NCBI GenBank assembly: GCA_030428615.1
Contig: JAUIDN010000006.1
Coordinates: 83,530-147,529 of the forward strand
Direction of reading: 5' to 3'
From: Alphaproteobacteria bacterium
GTDB lineage: Bacteria; Pseudomonadota; Alphaproteobacteria; Sphingomonadales; Emcibacteraceae
DNA: 64,000 bases
How positions within the stretch are numbered: the stretch's first letter is position 1; every line of letters begins with the position of its first letter. The position numbers were made by a program, and so were the translations under genes. The notes beneath the pieces are model-generated. The model had not been told where the DNA came from. It ran no database searches and saw nothing but the letters and a program-made list of their open reading frames with translations. Below, piece by piece: positions 37,734 through 46,552 of this stretch.

Positions 37734-38636
37734 ATGCGAAAATTAATAATCTATCCTACTCTATTGGCCCTTTTCGGCTGCTCAGATCAGAACACTGACA
37801 CAAATCGCACAGCGGTGGATCATGCGGACTATGTAGTGATCGGAAAATCCGTAAACACCCGTCAGGAGCATTCAGGTGAAGACAAACTTCTGAACACCGT
37901 TTTCTTTGCGGAAATTTTCCAGACCGACTATGCCACCCGGCAAGGCGGCACCGTTAAGAAAGCCATTCTAACCGGACCGGGCAAAGCTTCAGATGGGCTT
38001 GCATTCTCCGACGAAATGACGCCGTACTTAACCGGCGCGCGCACAACAACCATCGAAGAACTCGATGAACTTTTCCCCGACAGCACCTATTATTTTAGCT
38101 TTGACACACCCGATGGTAAAATCGACAGCTTACCCGCAACCTTTAGGCGCGATGGGGACGAAAGCCTTAACCCCGGGCCAATAACAATTTATCTTTCGCA
38201 AAATGGTGTTCCGGCCGACCCAAAAGCCATTGATCCTGACCAGGACCTTAGAATTACCTGGAGCCCGTTTGAGAAAGGCAGCGCCGACCCCAATGATATC
38301 ATAGACGATATGATATATGCCATGTTCGGTAACTGTATGGGCCAAGAAACAGTCCATAGCGGACATGCATTCGACCCCGGCAGCCTTACATATGTTGAAG
38401 ATGGATTTACAATACCAGAAGCCGCGCTTCATGCAGGACAGCCATTTATGATTGAAGTAGAACATTCAAACATGGAGACGGATATTTATCAGGATATTGA
38501 AATCATCGTTACATACGCGGCTTCAACATTCCTTGACATCAGAACCACCGGTGAAAATACCGAAAACCCCGCCTGCCCGACCGTGCCCTATGCTTTCGAT
38601 GGTGGCGCAACCGACAGGGATAGAGCGCCAGAGTAA
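37734..38636 (+). CDS. Hypothetical lipoprotein
   Basis: 300 residues with lipobox LFGC (Cys about 16), thus membrane-anchored in the periplasm. The mature part is rich in Asp, Pro and Thr, with beta-like segments (HADYVVIGKSVNTRQ, STYYFSFDTPDGKI, DIEIIVTYAAS), which suggests an immunoglobulin- or fibronectin-like fold. Two Cys pairs may exist (NCMGQ, NPACPTV). No family recognised. GAGGTGAG sits about 9 bases before the ATG. It may be co-transcribed with the MipA-like gene. Confidence 0.75.
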   Translation: MRKLIIYPTLLALFGCSDQNTDTNRTAVDHADYVVIGKSVNTRQEHSGEDKLLNTVFFAEIFQTDYATRQGGTVKKAILTGPGKASDGLAFSDEMTPYLTGARTTTIEELDELFPDSTYYFSFDTPDGKIDSLPATFRRDGDESLNPGPITIYLSQNGVPADPKAIDPDQDLRITWSPFEKGSADPNDIIDDMIYAMFGNCMGQETVHSGHAFDPGSLTYVEDGFTIPEAALHAGQPFMIEVEHSNMETDIYQDIEIIVTYAASTFLDIRTTGENTENPACPTVPYAFDGGATDRDRAPE

Positions 38637-38640
38637 GGAA

Positions 38641-39057
38641 TTAATCCGGGAAATGCGCTTCGTTGTTGATTTTACCGGCAAAGCTCTGAAACATTTTCAG
38701 CGCCTTATCCGATAATTCATTCACAACGTTTAAACCATTGTCTGTGAATTTAATTTCATTATCATTACACTCAACAATACCTTTATCTTCGAGACAGCAT
38801 ACGCGTTTCATAAGATCTTCATGCGCTAATCCGGTTTTTCTCATGACGGTGTCAAGCGACAAAGGAGTATAGATCTGGGTTTACATCGTGTTCACTAATA
38901 ACTCGGTCCCGAATGGGCATTCGAATTCAGATTTAATCAATGCCGAATAGAATCCGATAAACTGGTTTACCATCAATCGTTGACTGTGATTAAACACGGT
39001 ATCCTTGTCCTGACCATCCTGTGATTGGCCCTTACCAATTTTTTCGACGCAATTCAT
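38641..39057 (-). pseudogene. MarR-like small regulator split by an in-frame TAA
   Basis: Read from ATG 39057 the frame gives 57-58 codons, then TAA (38883-38881), then 79 further codons in the same frame up to 38641. The second part (TPLSLDTVMRKTGLAHEDLMKRVCCLEDKGIVECNDNEIKFTDNGLNVVNEL) is a winged helix like that of MarR-type regulators, with recognition helix and wing; the first part (NHSQRLMVNQFIGFYSALI) looks like the N-terminal dimer helix. Together they make about 138 residues, the normal family length. So a single gene carries one nonsense codon. The downstream part could still start at TTG 38862. Confidence 0.6.
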
Positions 39058-39208
39058 AACGTTTTCTCTTTTAAATATTGCTGATTCAAGTGTTACAATT
39101 TTATTACGCGTTACATCAAGGTGCTGCGTTATAATGATTAGTGTGCTATACTTAAAATACCGATTTAGTATGATTTCAATGTTCTAAGGTTATGACTAAG
39201 GGCAACAC

Positions 39209-40087
39209 ATGGAATTACATCAAATTCGTTATTTTCTGGAAACTGCGGAAACCCTGAATTTCACAAGGGCGTCCGAAAATTGCCATGTGTCTCAACCCGC
39301 CCTGACACGCGCCATAAAAAAACTGGAAGATGAACTTGGCGGGCTGCTGTTTCGCCGGGAACGAAACAAAACTCACCTCACGGATCTGGGCAAAGTGATG
39401 CAGCAATATTTAAGCCGTGTTGATGCATCAACCAGAGAAGCCGAACAGGCGGCACAAAAGGTTCTCAATCTTGAAAAAGCATCCATAAATGTGGGGATCG
39501 TCAGCACAATTGATCCTTCATACGTTGTTGAATTTTTATCAAAATTTCGCGTCGAACATCCCGGCATTGATATCTCGCTTCACCATCTGGATACTGAGTC
39601 CATGAATGAAAAGCTTCTTTCGGGCGAAATAGACTGCGTGCTGCTTGGAGCGTCAATTTCACTTTTGGATCGGTTTGATTGCACACCTCTATATGAAGAA
39701 AAACTGGCCTTGGCCTTTCCAAAAGGGCACCGTTTTTGCAAATTTAGTGTAATCCCGTTGAAAGAGCTGAGCGGCGCAGGCTTTCTTGACCCTATAAGCA
39801 GTGAACTTCGTGATGCCATACTGGATTTTTTTAAAAGCAATAATGTTGAACTCAATATTTTTTACCGAAGTGATCGGGAAGACTGGATTCAGAACATGGT
39901 GCTGAAAGGCATGGGGGTCAGTATCGTAACGGAAAATTCCATTTTATTGGCAGGCCTGGACAGCAGGCCAATTGAAAATATGAACCTGTCCCGCACCATA
40001 GAGCTTGTAACCGTCGCCGGGCACCGTCGCTCCGCCGCGCTTGATGCCTTTATCACATTGATCACAAAACATTCATGGTGGCAATAG
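39209..40087 (+). CDS. LysR-type transcriptional regulator
   Basis: 292 residues. N-terminal winged helix (MELHQIRYFLETAETLNFTRASENCHVSQPALTRAIKKLEDELGG) and a type 2 periplasmic-binding-like effector domain (about 90-290, INVGIVSTIDPSYVVEFLSKF). AAGGGC lies 7 bases before the ATG. It diverges from the broken MarR-like gene. Neighbours downstream are a MAPEG gene on the other strand and the exported RidA genes; a target cannot be named. Confidence 0.93.
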   Translation: MELHQIRYFLETAETLNFTRASENCHVSQPALTRAIKKLEDELGGLLFRRERNKTHLTDLGKVMQQYLSRVDASTREAEQAAQKVLNLEKASINVGIVSTIDPSYVVEFLSKFRVEHPGIDISLHHLDTESMNEKLLSGEIDCVLLGASISLLDRFDCTPLYEEKLALAFPKGHRFCKFSVIPLKELSGAGFLDPISSELRDAILDFFKSNNVELNIFYRSDREDWIQNMVLKGMGVSIVTENSILLAGLDSRPIENMNLSRTIELVTVAGHRRSAALDAFITLITKHSWWQ

Positions 40088-40118
40088 CCGCATACCGTTT
40101 TTCTAGTCCTGCTTTTAT

Positions 40119-40502
40119 CTATGCAATACGCATTATAGCGCCAATCAAGCCGCCAACGATAAGAATTAATATCGGTAAAAAACTGAGCGCAAATCCGATA
40201 GTTCTTTTGGCGGGATCAGATACATATGATTTCATATAAATATAACGCCCGATTATATACACAGCCCCCAAAGCGGCGGCGACATCCGCGCGCCAAACCA
40301 TGGCAAAGATGACAATTGACGGCACAAATGCGACTAAAAGCTCCATTGTATTTTGGTGTACCCGATAGTAACGCTCAAATTCCGGATCACCGCTTACGGC
40401 TGGTGCTTTAATACCGGTTTTCCCACGAGCTTTTCCAACCAATATTCCAAAATACAGGTATTCAAGCAGTGCAATCGTGATAGCAATTAGAACGAGATCC
40501 AT
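40119..40502 (-). CDS. MAPEG family membrane protein
   Basis: 127 residues, four predicted helices: LVLIAITIALLEYLYFGILVG, MELLVAFVPSIVIFAMVW, AALGAVYIIGRYIYMKSY, and LSFLPILILIVGGLIGAIM. The motif ERYYRVHQNTMELLVAFVP (E-R-x3-x2-N-x2-E) is the glutathione-binding signature of MAPEG proteins. It probably acts as a membrane glutathione transferase or peroxidase, or is a structural relative. AAGGGAAGGG precedes the ATG. Confidence 0.9.
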   Translation of the reverse strand: MDLVLIAITIALLEYLYFGILVGKARGKTGIKAPAVSGDPEFERYYRVHQNTMELLVAFVPSIVIFAMVWRADVAAALGAVYIIGRYIYMKSYVSDPAKRTIGFALSFLPILILIVGGLIGAIMRIA

Positions 40503-40935
40503 AAAATTCCCTTCCCTTGATAATTAAAAAACACTCATTTTAAAAGAGCTTATGGCATCATTCATGGACTGTCAATTAACCAAAAATTAACCGCAGATTT
40601 TAAGACTTTGTTAACAGGTTTGTCTATATTATGGCATCACGCTTAAACCTTTGGGCGGCCGTTCCCCCTATCGAGTTCAAATCAGGCCGCCCTTTTTTTT
40701 GCCCTCCATTTTAAAAATTAAAGCTAAATTCGGCAGTGTTCTTAATGCTGTAAAATTGCTGTGATATTTTTATTCGTTCAACCCAATAATCACAAAATTC
40801 GATTTTTTCCTTTAATTCCCACCGTAACAATGATTAGATAGTTTCAACAATAATCGTGATAAAAAGTCCTAAACACAGATCATTAAATCGCCGATGACAA
40901 CCATCGAGCCAACATTAAAAAAAGAGGAAGAAATA
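40503..40935. other. Intergenic region holding an RNA candidate
   Basis: 433 bases between the MAPEG gene (minus) and the first ridA-like gene (plus), so a divergent gap. The plus-strand terminator at 40653-40700 cannot serve either neighbour. Bases 40701-40935 are AT-rich with the ribosome site GAGGAAG before 40936 and no clear promoter that I can defend. Confidence 0.6.
40637..40700 (+). ncRNA. Candidate small RNA ending in an orphan terminator (copy 2)
   Basis: Perfect 8-base arms GGGCGGCC (40653-40660) and GGCCGCCC (40685-40692) followed by eight T (40693-40700). A TATATT (40625-40630) box lies 22 bases before the hairpin and would start a 60-odd base RNA near 40637; the -35 is poor (AAGACT). 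The loop carries CCCCC. Sequence just before the arm (AAACCTTTGGGCGGCC) resembles that of copy 1 (AAACTTGGGCGGCC). Inferred RNA, no family match. Confidence 0.42.
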
Positions 40936-41481
40936 ATGAAAAGAAGAAGTTTTTTTGCAGCCGCCGGTTTAAGCGCACTTGCCGTCAATATGATATCAAG
41001 CAAAGCAACCGCACAAATGGGCGGAAAAATTGATGCCAAACTGGCAGAACTTGGTGTTGAAGTGGCGGCCGCCGATGCGCCGGTTGCCGCTTATGTCGGA
41101 TGGCGTAAAGTTGGTAATATGGTCTACATCGCCGGACAGGTTCCCCGCGACGAAAATGGCCCGATTGTCGGTAAACTTGGCGCCAACATGACTACAGAAC
41201 AAGGGTATGCCGCCGCCCGCGCTTGTGGTGTTTCAATATTAAGTCAACTAAAGGCTGCCTGTGACGGTAATCTAGACCGGGTCGTGAAATGCGTACAAAT
41301 TCAGGGGCTTGTAAATTCAACGGATGACTTCACGGAACAGCATCTGGTCGTAAACGGTACATCGGAACTTTTCAGGGACATCTGGGGTGAACCGGGGCTT
41401 GCCGCTCGTGCAGCCGTCGGTACCAATAGTCTGCCACTGGGGATCGCCTGCGAGGTTCTCGCTGTATTTGAGGTAGCATAA
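40936..41481 (+). CDS. Tat-exported RidA family protein
   Basis: 181-residue member of the YjgF/YER057c/UK114 superfamily, which hydrolyses reactive enamines and imines such as 2-aminoacrylate. The N-terminus KRRSFFAAAGLSALAVNMISSKATAQ is a twin-arginine signal; this start has GAGGAAG upstream. The domain (KLAELGVEVAAADAPVAAYVGWRKVGNMVYIAGQVP, LDRVVKCVQIQGLVNS, GLAARAAVGTNSLPLGIACEVLAVFEV) includes the conserved Arg. The stop overlaps the next gene (TAATG). Export of a RidA protein is uncommon. Confidence 0.88.
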   Translation: MKRRSFFAAAGLSALAVNMISSKATAQMGGKIDAKLAELGVEVAAADAPVAAYVGWRKVGNMVYIAGQVPRDENGPIVGKLGANMTTEQGYAAARACGVSILSQLKAACDGNLDRVVKCVQIQGLVNSTDDFTEQHLVVNGTSELFRDIWGEPGLAARAAVGTNSLPLGIACEVLAVFEVA

Positions 41482-42044
41482 TGTTACGTCGCGCGTTATT
41501 TGCTGGCGCACTGGCGTCTTTACTTGCCGCCTGCGGTAAATCAGAAGACCCGGCGCCGCAAGAAAACCAAACGACTGATACGCAGCCAACATCGCCCGCA
41601 GGGCGTATTGATGCAAAACTTGCTGAACTCGGAATTGTACTTCCGGAAGCGACAACCCCAATCGCAGCATATACGCCAATCCGCAAGGTCGGCAATATGG
41701 TCTATATCGCGGGACAGGGTCCACAAATGACCGGCACAGTCGGCATTGAATATACCCGCAAAGACGGCTATGAAGCCGCAAGGCAGGCAGCAATCAGCAT
41801 TCTGTCTCAGCTAAAAAAGGCATGTGACGGCGATCTCGACCGTGTTGTGCAATGTGTGCAGCTCCAGGGGCTGGTGAGATCCACACCGGATTTCACCGAA
41901 CAACATCTGGTTATAAACGGCGCTTCGGAACTGCTCCGTGACGTATTTGGTGAAGCGGGACTTGCCGCGCGGGCTGCTGTTGGCACCAATGCGCTACCTG
42001 TCGGTTTTGTTTGTGAAGTCATCGCCACCTTTGAGATAGCATAA
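41481..42044 (+). CDS. RidA family lipoprotein
   Basis: 187-residue paralogue of the preceding protein. It has a signal with RR followed by a lipobox (LLAAC, Cys 18), so it is probably a lipid-anchored periplasmic RidA, perhaps exported by Tat as well. Domain landmarks repeat those of copy 1: RIDAKLAELGIVLPEATTPIAAYTPIRKVGNMVYIAGQGP, LDRVVQCVQLQGLVRS, GLAARAAVGTNALPVGFVCEVIATFEIA. Translation is coupled to copy 1 by a one-base TAATG overlap. This is a tandem duplication with altered anchoring. Confidence 0.88.
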   Translation: MLRRALFAGALASLLAACGKSEDPAPQENQTTDTQPTSPAGRIDAKLAELGIVLPEATTPIAAYTPIRKVGNMVYIAGQGPQMTGTVGIEYTRKDGYEAARQAAISILSQLKKACDGDLDRVVQCVQLQGLVRSTPDFTEQHLVINGASELLRDVFGEAGLAARAAVGTNALPVGFVCEVIATFEIA

Positions 42045-42045
42045 G

Positions 42046-42378
42046 GTGGCTTTAAATCAGGAAAAATTTAAAAAGCTCCTCCTGTCGCGACAGGGGGAGC
42101 TTCTCACGTTAGCAGAAGATACAAAAGAAAACTCGGCACCCGTGGAACTCGATCAGACCATGGTCGGACGTCTTTCCCGTATGGACGCTATGCAGGGCCA
42201 AGCTATGGCCGAAGAGGTGAAACGCCGCCGCGATAACGAACTAAGCCGTATCAGGGCAGCGCTTCAAAGAATAGAAGAAGATGAATACGGTTACTGCCTT
42301 TCCTGCGGTGATGATATCGCCGAGAAACGGTTAATACTTGATCCATCCATCTCACTTTGCAGCAAGTGTGCTGTTTAG
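42046..42378 (+). CDS. DksA/TraR-type C4 zinc-finger protein
   Basis: 110 residues starting at GTG, two bases after the previous stop. N-terminal coiled-coil (ALNQEKFKKLLLSRQGELLTLAEDT, then RRRDNELSRIRAALQRIEEDEYGYC) and a C-terminal C4 zinc finger (YCLSCGDDIAEKRLILDPSISLCSKC). Such proteins enter the RNA polymerase secondary channel or act as small regulators. The coil lacks an obvious D-x-x-D-A tip, so a classical DksA function is doubtful. Third gene of the ridA operon. Confidence 0.88.
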   Translation: MALNQEKFKKLLLSRQGELLTLAEDTKENSAPVELDQTMVGRLSRMDAMQGQAMAEEVKRRRDNELSRIRAALQRIEEDEYGYCLSCGDDIAEKRLILDPSISLCSKCAV

Positions 42379-42382
42379 ACAC

Positions 42383-43756
42383 CTACCCCAAAGATTTAAG
42401 AGCTGCATTCCAATTATCGAGCGCTTTTTTAAGCAACGCATGCGGAACACCAATATTCATACGCATGAAACCTTCTGCACCGATGCCATATGAACTACCA
42501 GGCTGAAGGTGAATTCGCGCATTTCGCGCAATCCACTCCTGCATACACATTTCCGGCGTAACACGACGGTGATTTCCTTCGTCTCGCCATTTGTCATGCA
42601 GGGCACGAACCTGTTCCGGGCGGGCCACTTTTTCCTTTAGGCCGTTGCAATCAAACCATGCAAGATAAAGTCCATCAGGTTTCTGAAATTCCACACCGGG
42701 CATCTCACCGGGACGATTGACATAATCGACAATGTAATCGAACCTTTCATTCATGTAGACATTCAGGTCGTCAATCCACTGCGCCCCTTCACGGAATGCC
42801 GTTTCCGCCGCAAGAACACCGAAGGTATTAACGCCTTCCTCATGGCCACCACCAATCATTGTTGCATTCATCAAATCTTCATTCTGCGTAAAGAAATAAG
42901 CGACACGAAGGCAGGCCTGGCCAAATGTTTTTGAAGGTGAACGGTACGTAATACTGGTATTGGCGTATTTTTCACCGAGCGATGCATAAGGAATAAATTT
43001 TACGCCCTTATTTGGAAAGTCACAGTGGATTTCATCTGAAAGAACGGTGGCGCCGTGGTCAATACATACATCACCAAGCCCCATCATTTCTTCCGCACTC
43101 CAGAATTCACCTGACGGGTTATTCGGATTACAAAGCACAACACATTTTGTTTCATAATCCAGGCGGTTCTTAAGATCCTCAAGGTCAAACGTCCACCGGT
43201 TATTCACCCTTTTCATCGGGCTCATTTCCACACGCATTCCGGCTTTGTTGATCGCGCCGCGAAAACCACTATATGTCGGGGTAAGCAATATGACCTTACC
43301 TTTATAAGGATTAAGACCACGCATGGATGACACCATCCCCGGCTTGAGAGCGGATGAAGTTCTGATCCACTCTTTTTTTACTTCCTGACCGTAACGTTCC
43401 CTGTTCCAATCAATAATTGACTGATAAAAACTATCCGGGGTTGGTTCATAGCCATAATTTTCATATTCCGCCCTTTGCTTCATGGCTTCAACAACTTGCG
43501 GAAGCTCCTTAAAATCAAGGTCAGCTGTTCCCATTGCAACGTCAATATTATCTTTGCCATAAGCGTTATAGGCCGCTATCCATTTACGGCTGTTCTGGCG
43601 GACAAACACTTCATCGAAATCGTACCCCTTGCCGCCGCTCATACCACCTGATTGTCCAAGGGCATTTGCACCTGTTGATCCCGCTGCTGTCGCAAGCGCT
43701 GAAAGTCCAACACCTTTCATAAAACTTCTTCTGCCCAATTCCATTATTTTTTTCAT
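42383..43756 (-). CDS. Tat-exported PatB/MalY-like PLP aminotransferase or C-S lyase (copy 2)
   Basis: 457-residue fold-type I PLP enzyme. A twin-arginine signal (GRRSFMKGVGLSALATAAGS) targets it, folded with cofactor, to the periplasm. Domain marks: FGYEP-like region NYGYEPTPDSFYQSIIDWNRERYG, CNPNNPSGEFWS, LSDEIHCDF (Asp pairing with the PLP nitrogen) and SPSKTFGQAC with the Schiff-base Lys. These are the features of MalY/PatB cystathionine beta-lyase-like enzymes. GGAGG is 6 bases before ATG 43756. It is a close paralogue of the gene upstream. The chemistry would release enamines, the substrate of RidA. Confidence 0.87.
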   Translation of the reverse strand: MKKIMELGRRSFMKGVGLSALATAAGSTGANALGQSGGMSGGKGYDFDEVFVRQNSRKWIAAYNAYGKDNIDVAMGTADLDFKELPQVVEAMKQRAEYENYGYEPTPDSFYQSIIDWNRERYGQEVKKEWIRTSSALKPGMVSSMRGLNPYKGKVILLTPTYSGFRGAINKAGMRVEMSPMKRVNNRWTFDLEDLKNRLDYETKCVVLCNPNNPSGEFWSAEEMMGLGDVCIDHGATVLSDEIHCDFPNKGVKFIPYASLGEKYANTSITYRSPSKTFGQACLRVAYFFTQNEDLMNATMIGGGHEEGVNTFGVLAAETAFREGAQWIDDLNVYMNERFDYIVDYVNRPGEMPGVEFQKPDGLYLAWFDCNGLKEKVARPEQVRALHDKWRDEGNHRRVTPEMCMQEWIARNARIHLQPGSSYGIGAEGFMRMNIGVPHALLKKALDNWNAALKSLG

Positions 43757-43827
43757 CATGACCTCCCATTGTTCGAATGATTAACTTGCCCGTCAGACTA
43801 GCATATTTCCGGCTGACCTCCAAAATG

Positions 43828-43867
43828 TAAAACGGGCCGCCTTCCAAATCAATGGAAGGCGGCCCGT
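43828..43867 (-). terminator. Rho-independent terminator
   Basis: 15-base perfect arms ACGGGCCGCCTTCCA (43832-43846) and its complement (43853-43867) around AATCAA, followed on the minus strand by TTTT. It terminates the PLP enzyme gene at 43891-45273 before the second copy. Confidence 0.85.
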
Positions 43868-43890
43868 CCCCAAAATTTTATGTAGAAATA

Positions 43891-45273
43891 TTAGACCGCT
43901 TTTAGCGCCTTGTTAAGATGACCTAATGCTGTTTCAAGACTTGAACGCGGAACAGCAATGTTCATGCGCATAAAACCTTCAGCACCAATACCATATGAAC
44001 TACCGGCATTTAATTGGACACCGGAATTTTCCACGATCCACTCGCTTAACGCCATTTCCTTGGTAAGGCCGGAATGCCTTCTGCCCTGATCACGCATTTT
44101 ATCATGGTAATATCTTCTATAGTCGTCAGTAATAACCTTTTCCATGAGGCCATTACAGTCAAGCCACGCAAGATACGTACCCTCAGGTTTTGAATATTCA
44201 ATGCCCGGCATGTTGCCCGATTTATTGACAAAGTCCACAAGGTAATCAAAGTTACCGTCAATATAATCATTTAGGTCATCTACCCATTGTGCACCATCAC
44301 GGAAAGCAGTTTCACAAGCGATAAGACCAAATGCATTACAGCCAGCATCATGACCACCACCGATCATCGTCGCATTCATCAGATCTTTATTTTGACAAAC
44401 GAAGTAAGCCACTTTCAAGTTGGCTTGACCAAATGTTTTACTTGGCGATCTGTAAGAAATACTGCTGTTTGCATATTTTTCACCGATTGATGCGTATGGA
44501 GTAAATTTCTGACCTTTGTTTGTGAAGTCACAGTGAATTTCATCTGCAAGAATAGTAACGCCGCGTGAAATACAAAGGTCGCCTAGAGCACGAAGCTCAT
44601 CCGCCGTCCAACACTCACCTGATGGGTTGTTCGGATTACAAAGAATAAGACATTTTGTTTCATAATCTAGGCGGTTAGCAAGATCTTCCAGATCCATATG
44701 CCAGCGGCCGTTGATTTTTTTCATTGGGTTCATTTCAACGCGCATACCTGCTTTATGAATGGCGCCTGTGAAACCGCTGTATGTTGGTGTTTGCAGAATG
44801 ACTTTACCTTTAACGGGGTTAAGTCCACGCATAGAAGATATCATGCCAGGCTTCAAAGCAGACGACGTAACGATCCATTCTTTTTTAACATCAAGACCAT
44901 AACGGTCTTTGTTCCAGTCGATGATGGATTGATAAAAGCTATCTGGAAGTGTTTCATAGCCAAACTGTTCGTATTTTGCGCGTTCTTGGAGTGCTTTAAC
45001 AACAAATGGTGGTTGTTTAAAGTCCATATCAGCAATACCCATAGGAACCGTAATATTTTCACGTCCGTAACGGCGAATGGCCGCGTCCCATTTTACGCTG
45101 TTATGGCCGATACGGCTGTAGATATCATCAAAATTATAACCTTTTCCGGAACCGCCCATGGATTGTCCCATCCCCATGCCAAGCGCACTTCCTGAACCAG
45201 CAGCAGACATAAGCGCCGTCACACCGGCGCCCTTCATGAAATTTCTGCGACTTTGTGTATTAAATTTCTTCAT
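43891..45273 (-). CDS. Tat-exported PatB/MalY-like PLP aminotransferase or C-S lyase (copy 1)
   Basis: 460 residues, strongly similar to the downstream copy throughout. Tat signal SRRNFMKGAGVTALMSAAGS. Same landmarks: QFGYETLPDSFYQSIIDWNKDRYG, CNPNNPSGECWT, LADEIHCDF and SPSKTFGQANLK with the PLP lysine, and AGSSYGIGAEGFMRMNIA with the Arg that binds substrate carboxylate. AAGGA lies 8 bases before ATG 45273; an earlier ATG at 45291 is possible. The terminator between the copies means they can be expressed separately. Confidence 0.87.
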   Translation of the reverse strand: MKKFNTQSRRNFMKGAGVTALMSAAGSGSALGMGMGQSMGGSGKGYNFDDIYSRIGHNSVKWDAAIRRYGRENITVPMGIADMDFKQPPFVVKALQERAKYEQFGYETLPDSFYQSIIDWNKDRYGLDVKKEWIVTSSALKPGMISSMRGLNPVKGKVILQTPTYSGFTGAIHKAGMRVEMNPMKKINGRWHMDLEDLANRLDYETKCLILCNPNNPSGECWTADELRALGDLCISRGVTILADEIHCDFTNKGQKFTPYASIGEKYANSSISYRSPSKTFGQANLKVAYFVCQNKDLMNATMIGGGHDAGCNAFGLIACETAFRDGAQWVDDLNDYIDGNFDYLVDFVNKSGNMPGIEYSKPEGTYLAWLDCNGLMEKVITDDYRRYYHDKMRDQGRRHSGLTKEMALSEWIVENSGVQLNAGSSYGIGAEGFMRMNIAVPRSSLETALGHLNKALKAV

Positions 45274-45457
45274 ATTGAATTTCCTTTTCATTTTTCCCGT
45301 AAGCTTTTTAAAGCTTTATATTTCTTTGAAAATACCCTGTTAATAAGTTTAAATTATTATTATTGTGAAGTATAGAGCTACACGTTTATCCCAAAGATGA
45401 TATTTTATAACATGACATTATTGCTAAGGAAAGAAAAAATATACTCGGGGCAATTTC

Positions 45458-46552
45458 ATGGATAATGAAGTAGAAGCGGTCGTTATTGGTGCAGGCGTTA
45501 TTGGCCTCAGCATTGCGAGAGCGCTATGCCAAAAAGGAAACGAGACACTCATTCTTGAAAAAGAAAGCAGCTTTGGTATGGGTATAAGTTCCCGTAACAG
45601 TGAAGTTGTTCATGCGGGTCTTTATTTTGACAAAGAGATGTTAAAAACAAGATTTTGCGTCACTGGCAAGAAACAACTATATCATTATGCCTCTTCACGT
45701 GGCATCCCGTTTATGCGGTGTGGTAAATTGTTGGTTGCAAGCGACGATGATGAACTTCCCAAGCTCGAACGAATAAAGAACACAGCAGAAAAAAATGGTA
45801 TAAGTGATCTTATCCCCCTTACTCGTGCAGAATGTAATGCTTTAGAGCCGGACATATCCGCTGTTGCCGGTCTTTTTTCCCCCTCAAGTGGCGTCATAGA
45901 TACACATTCCTTAATGCTTTCCTTGCTCGGCGATGTTGAAAACAATGGCGGTCAGGCCGTTTTTAACACCGAAATTAAGGCGATTGAGAAAAAGAATAAT
46001 GGGTTTGTTGTTAAAATACAGGATGGGTATGAAATTGGATGCAAAACGCTAATTAACGCTGCAGGACTTGGCGCACAAACGATTGCCCATATGATTGACG
46101 CGCTCAACCCGGCGCAAATCCCGGATCTTGTGATGGCAAAGGGTCACTATTTTTCCTATTCAGGCAGAACAAATTTCAAGCACCTAATTTATCCTCTACC
46201 CTTTCAGGGCGGCCTTGGCATTCATTTGACCCTTGATATGACCGGGCGTGTTAAATTTGGCCCCGATGTTGATCATGTAACACATGAAAATTACTCTATA
46301 AGCAACTCAATTAAAACGGATTTTATAAAATCAATCAAACATTATTTTCCCGATCTTAATCCCGACAAATTAACGCCGGATTACGCAGGAATCAGACCAA
46401 AACTTTCAAAAGATGGACTAGATTTTAATATTCAATTCAAGAAAAACCATGATATAGAAGGATTGGTAAATTTATTTGGCATTGAAAGCCCCGGGTTGAC
46501 ATCCTGCCTCGCAATTGCAGACTTTGTAGCGGAACAATTAAATGACACTTGA
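45458..46552 (+). CDS. FAD-dependent oxidoreductase, L-2-hydroxyglutarate dehydrogenase-like
   Basis: 364-residue DAO-superfamily flavoprotein. N-terminal dinucleotide site AVVIGAGVIGLSIARALCQKG, Glu for ribose in LILEKES, then SSRNSEVVHAGLYFDKEMLKTRFC, a signature of LhgO/L-2-hydroxyglutarate oxidase proteins. Late region GHYFSYSGRTNFKHLIYPLP and DYAGIRPKLS support this. It may oxidise a 2-hydroxy acid or an amino acid. It overlaps the next gene by 11 bases, so an operon with the D-serine-dehydratase-like enzyme; this pairing leaves a D-amino-acid or hydroxy-amino-acid substrate open. Confidence 0.87.
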   Translation: MDNEVEAVVIGAGVIGLSIARALCQKGNETLILEKESSFGMGISSRNSEVVHAGLYFDKEMLKTRFCVTGKKQLYHYASSRGIPFMRCGKLLVASDDDELPKLERIKNTAEKNGISDLIPLTRAECNALEPDISAVAGLFSPSSGVIDTHSLMLSLLGDVENNGGQAVFNTEIKAIEKKNNGFVVKIQDGYEIGCKTLINAAGLGAQTIAHMIDALNPAQIPDLVMAKGHYFSYSGRTNFKHLIYPLPFQGGLGIHLTLDMTGRVKFGPDVDHVTHENYSISNSIKTDFIKSIKHYFPDLNPDKLTPDYAGIRPKLSKDGLDFNIQFKKNHDIEGLVNLFGIESPGLTSCLAIADFVAEQLNDT

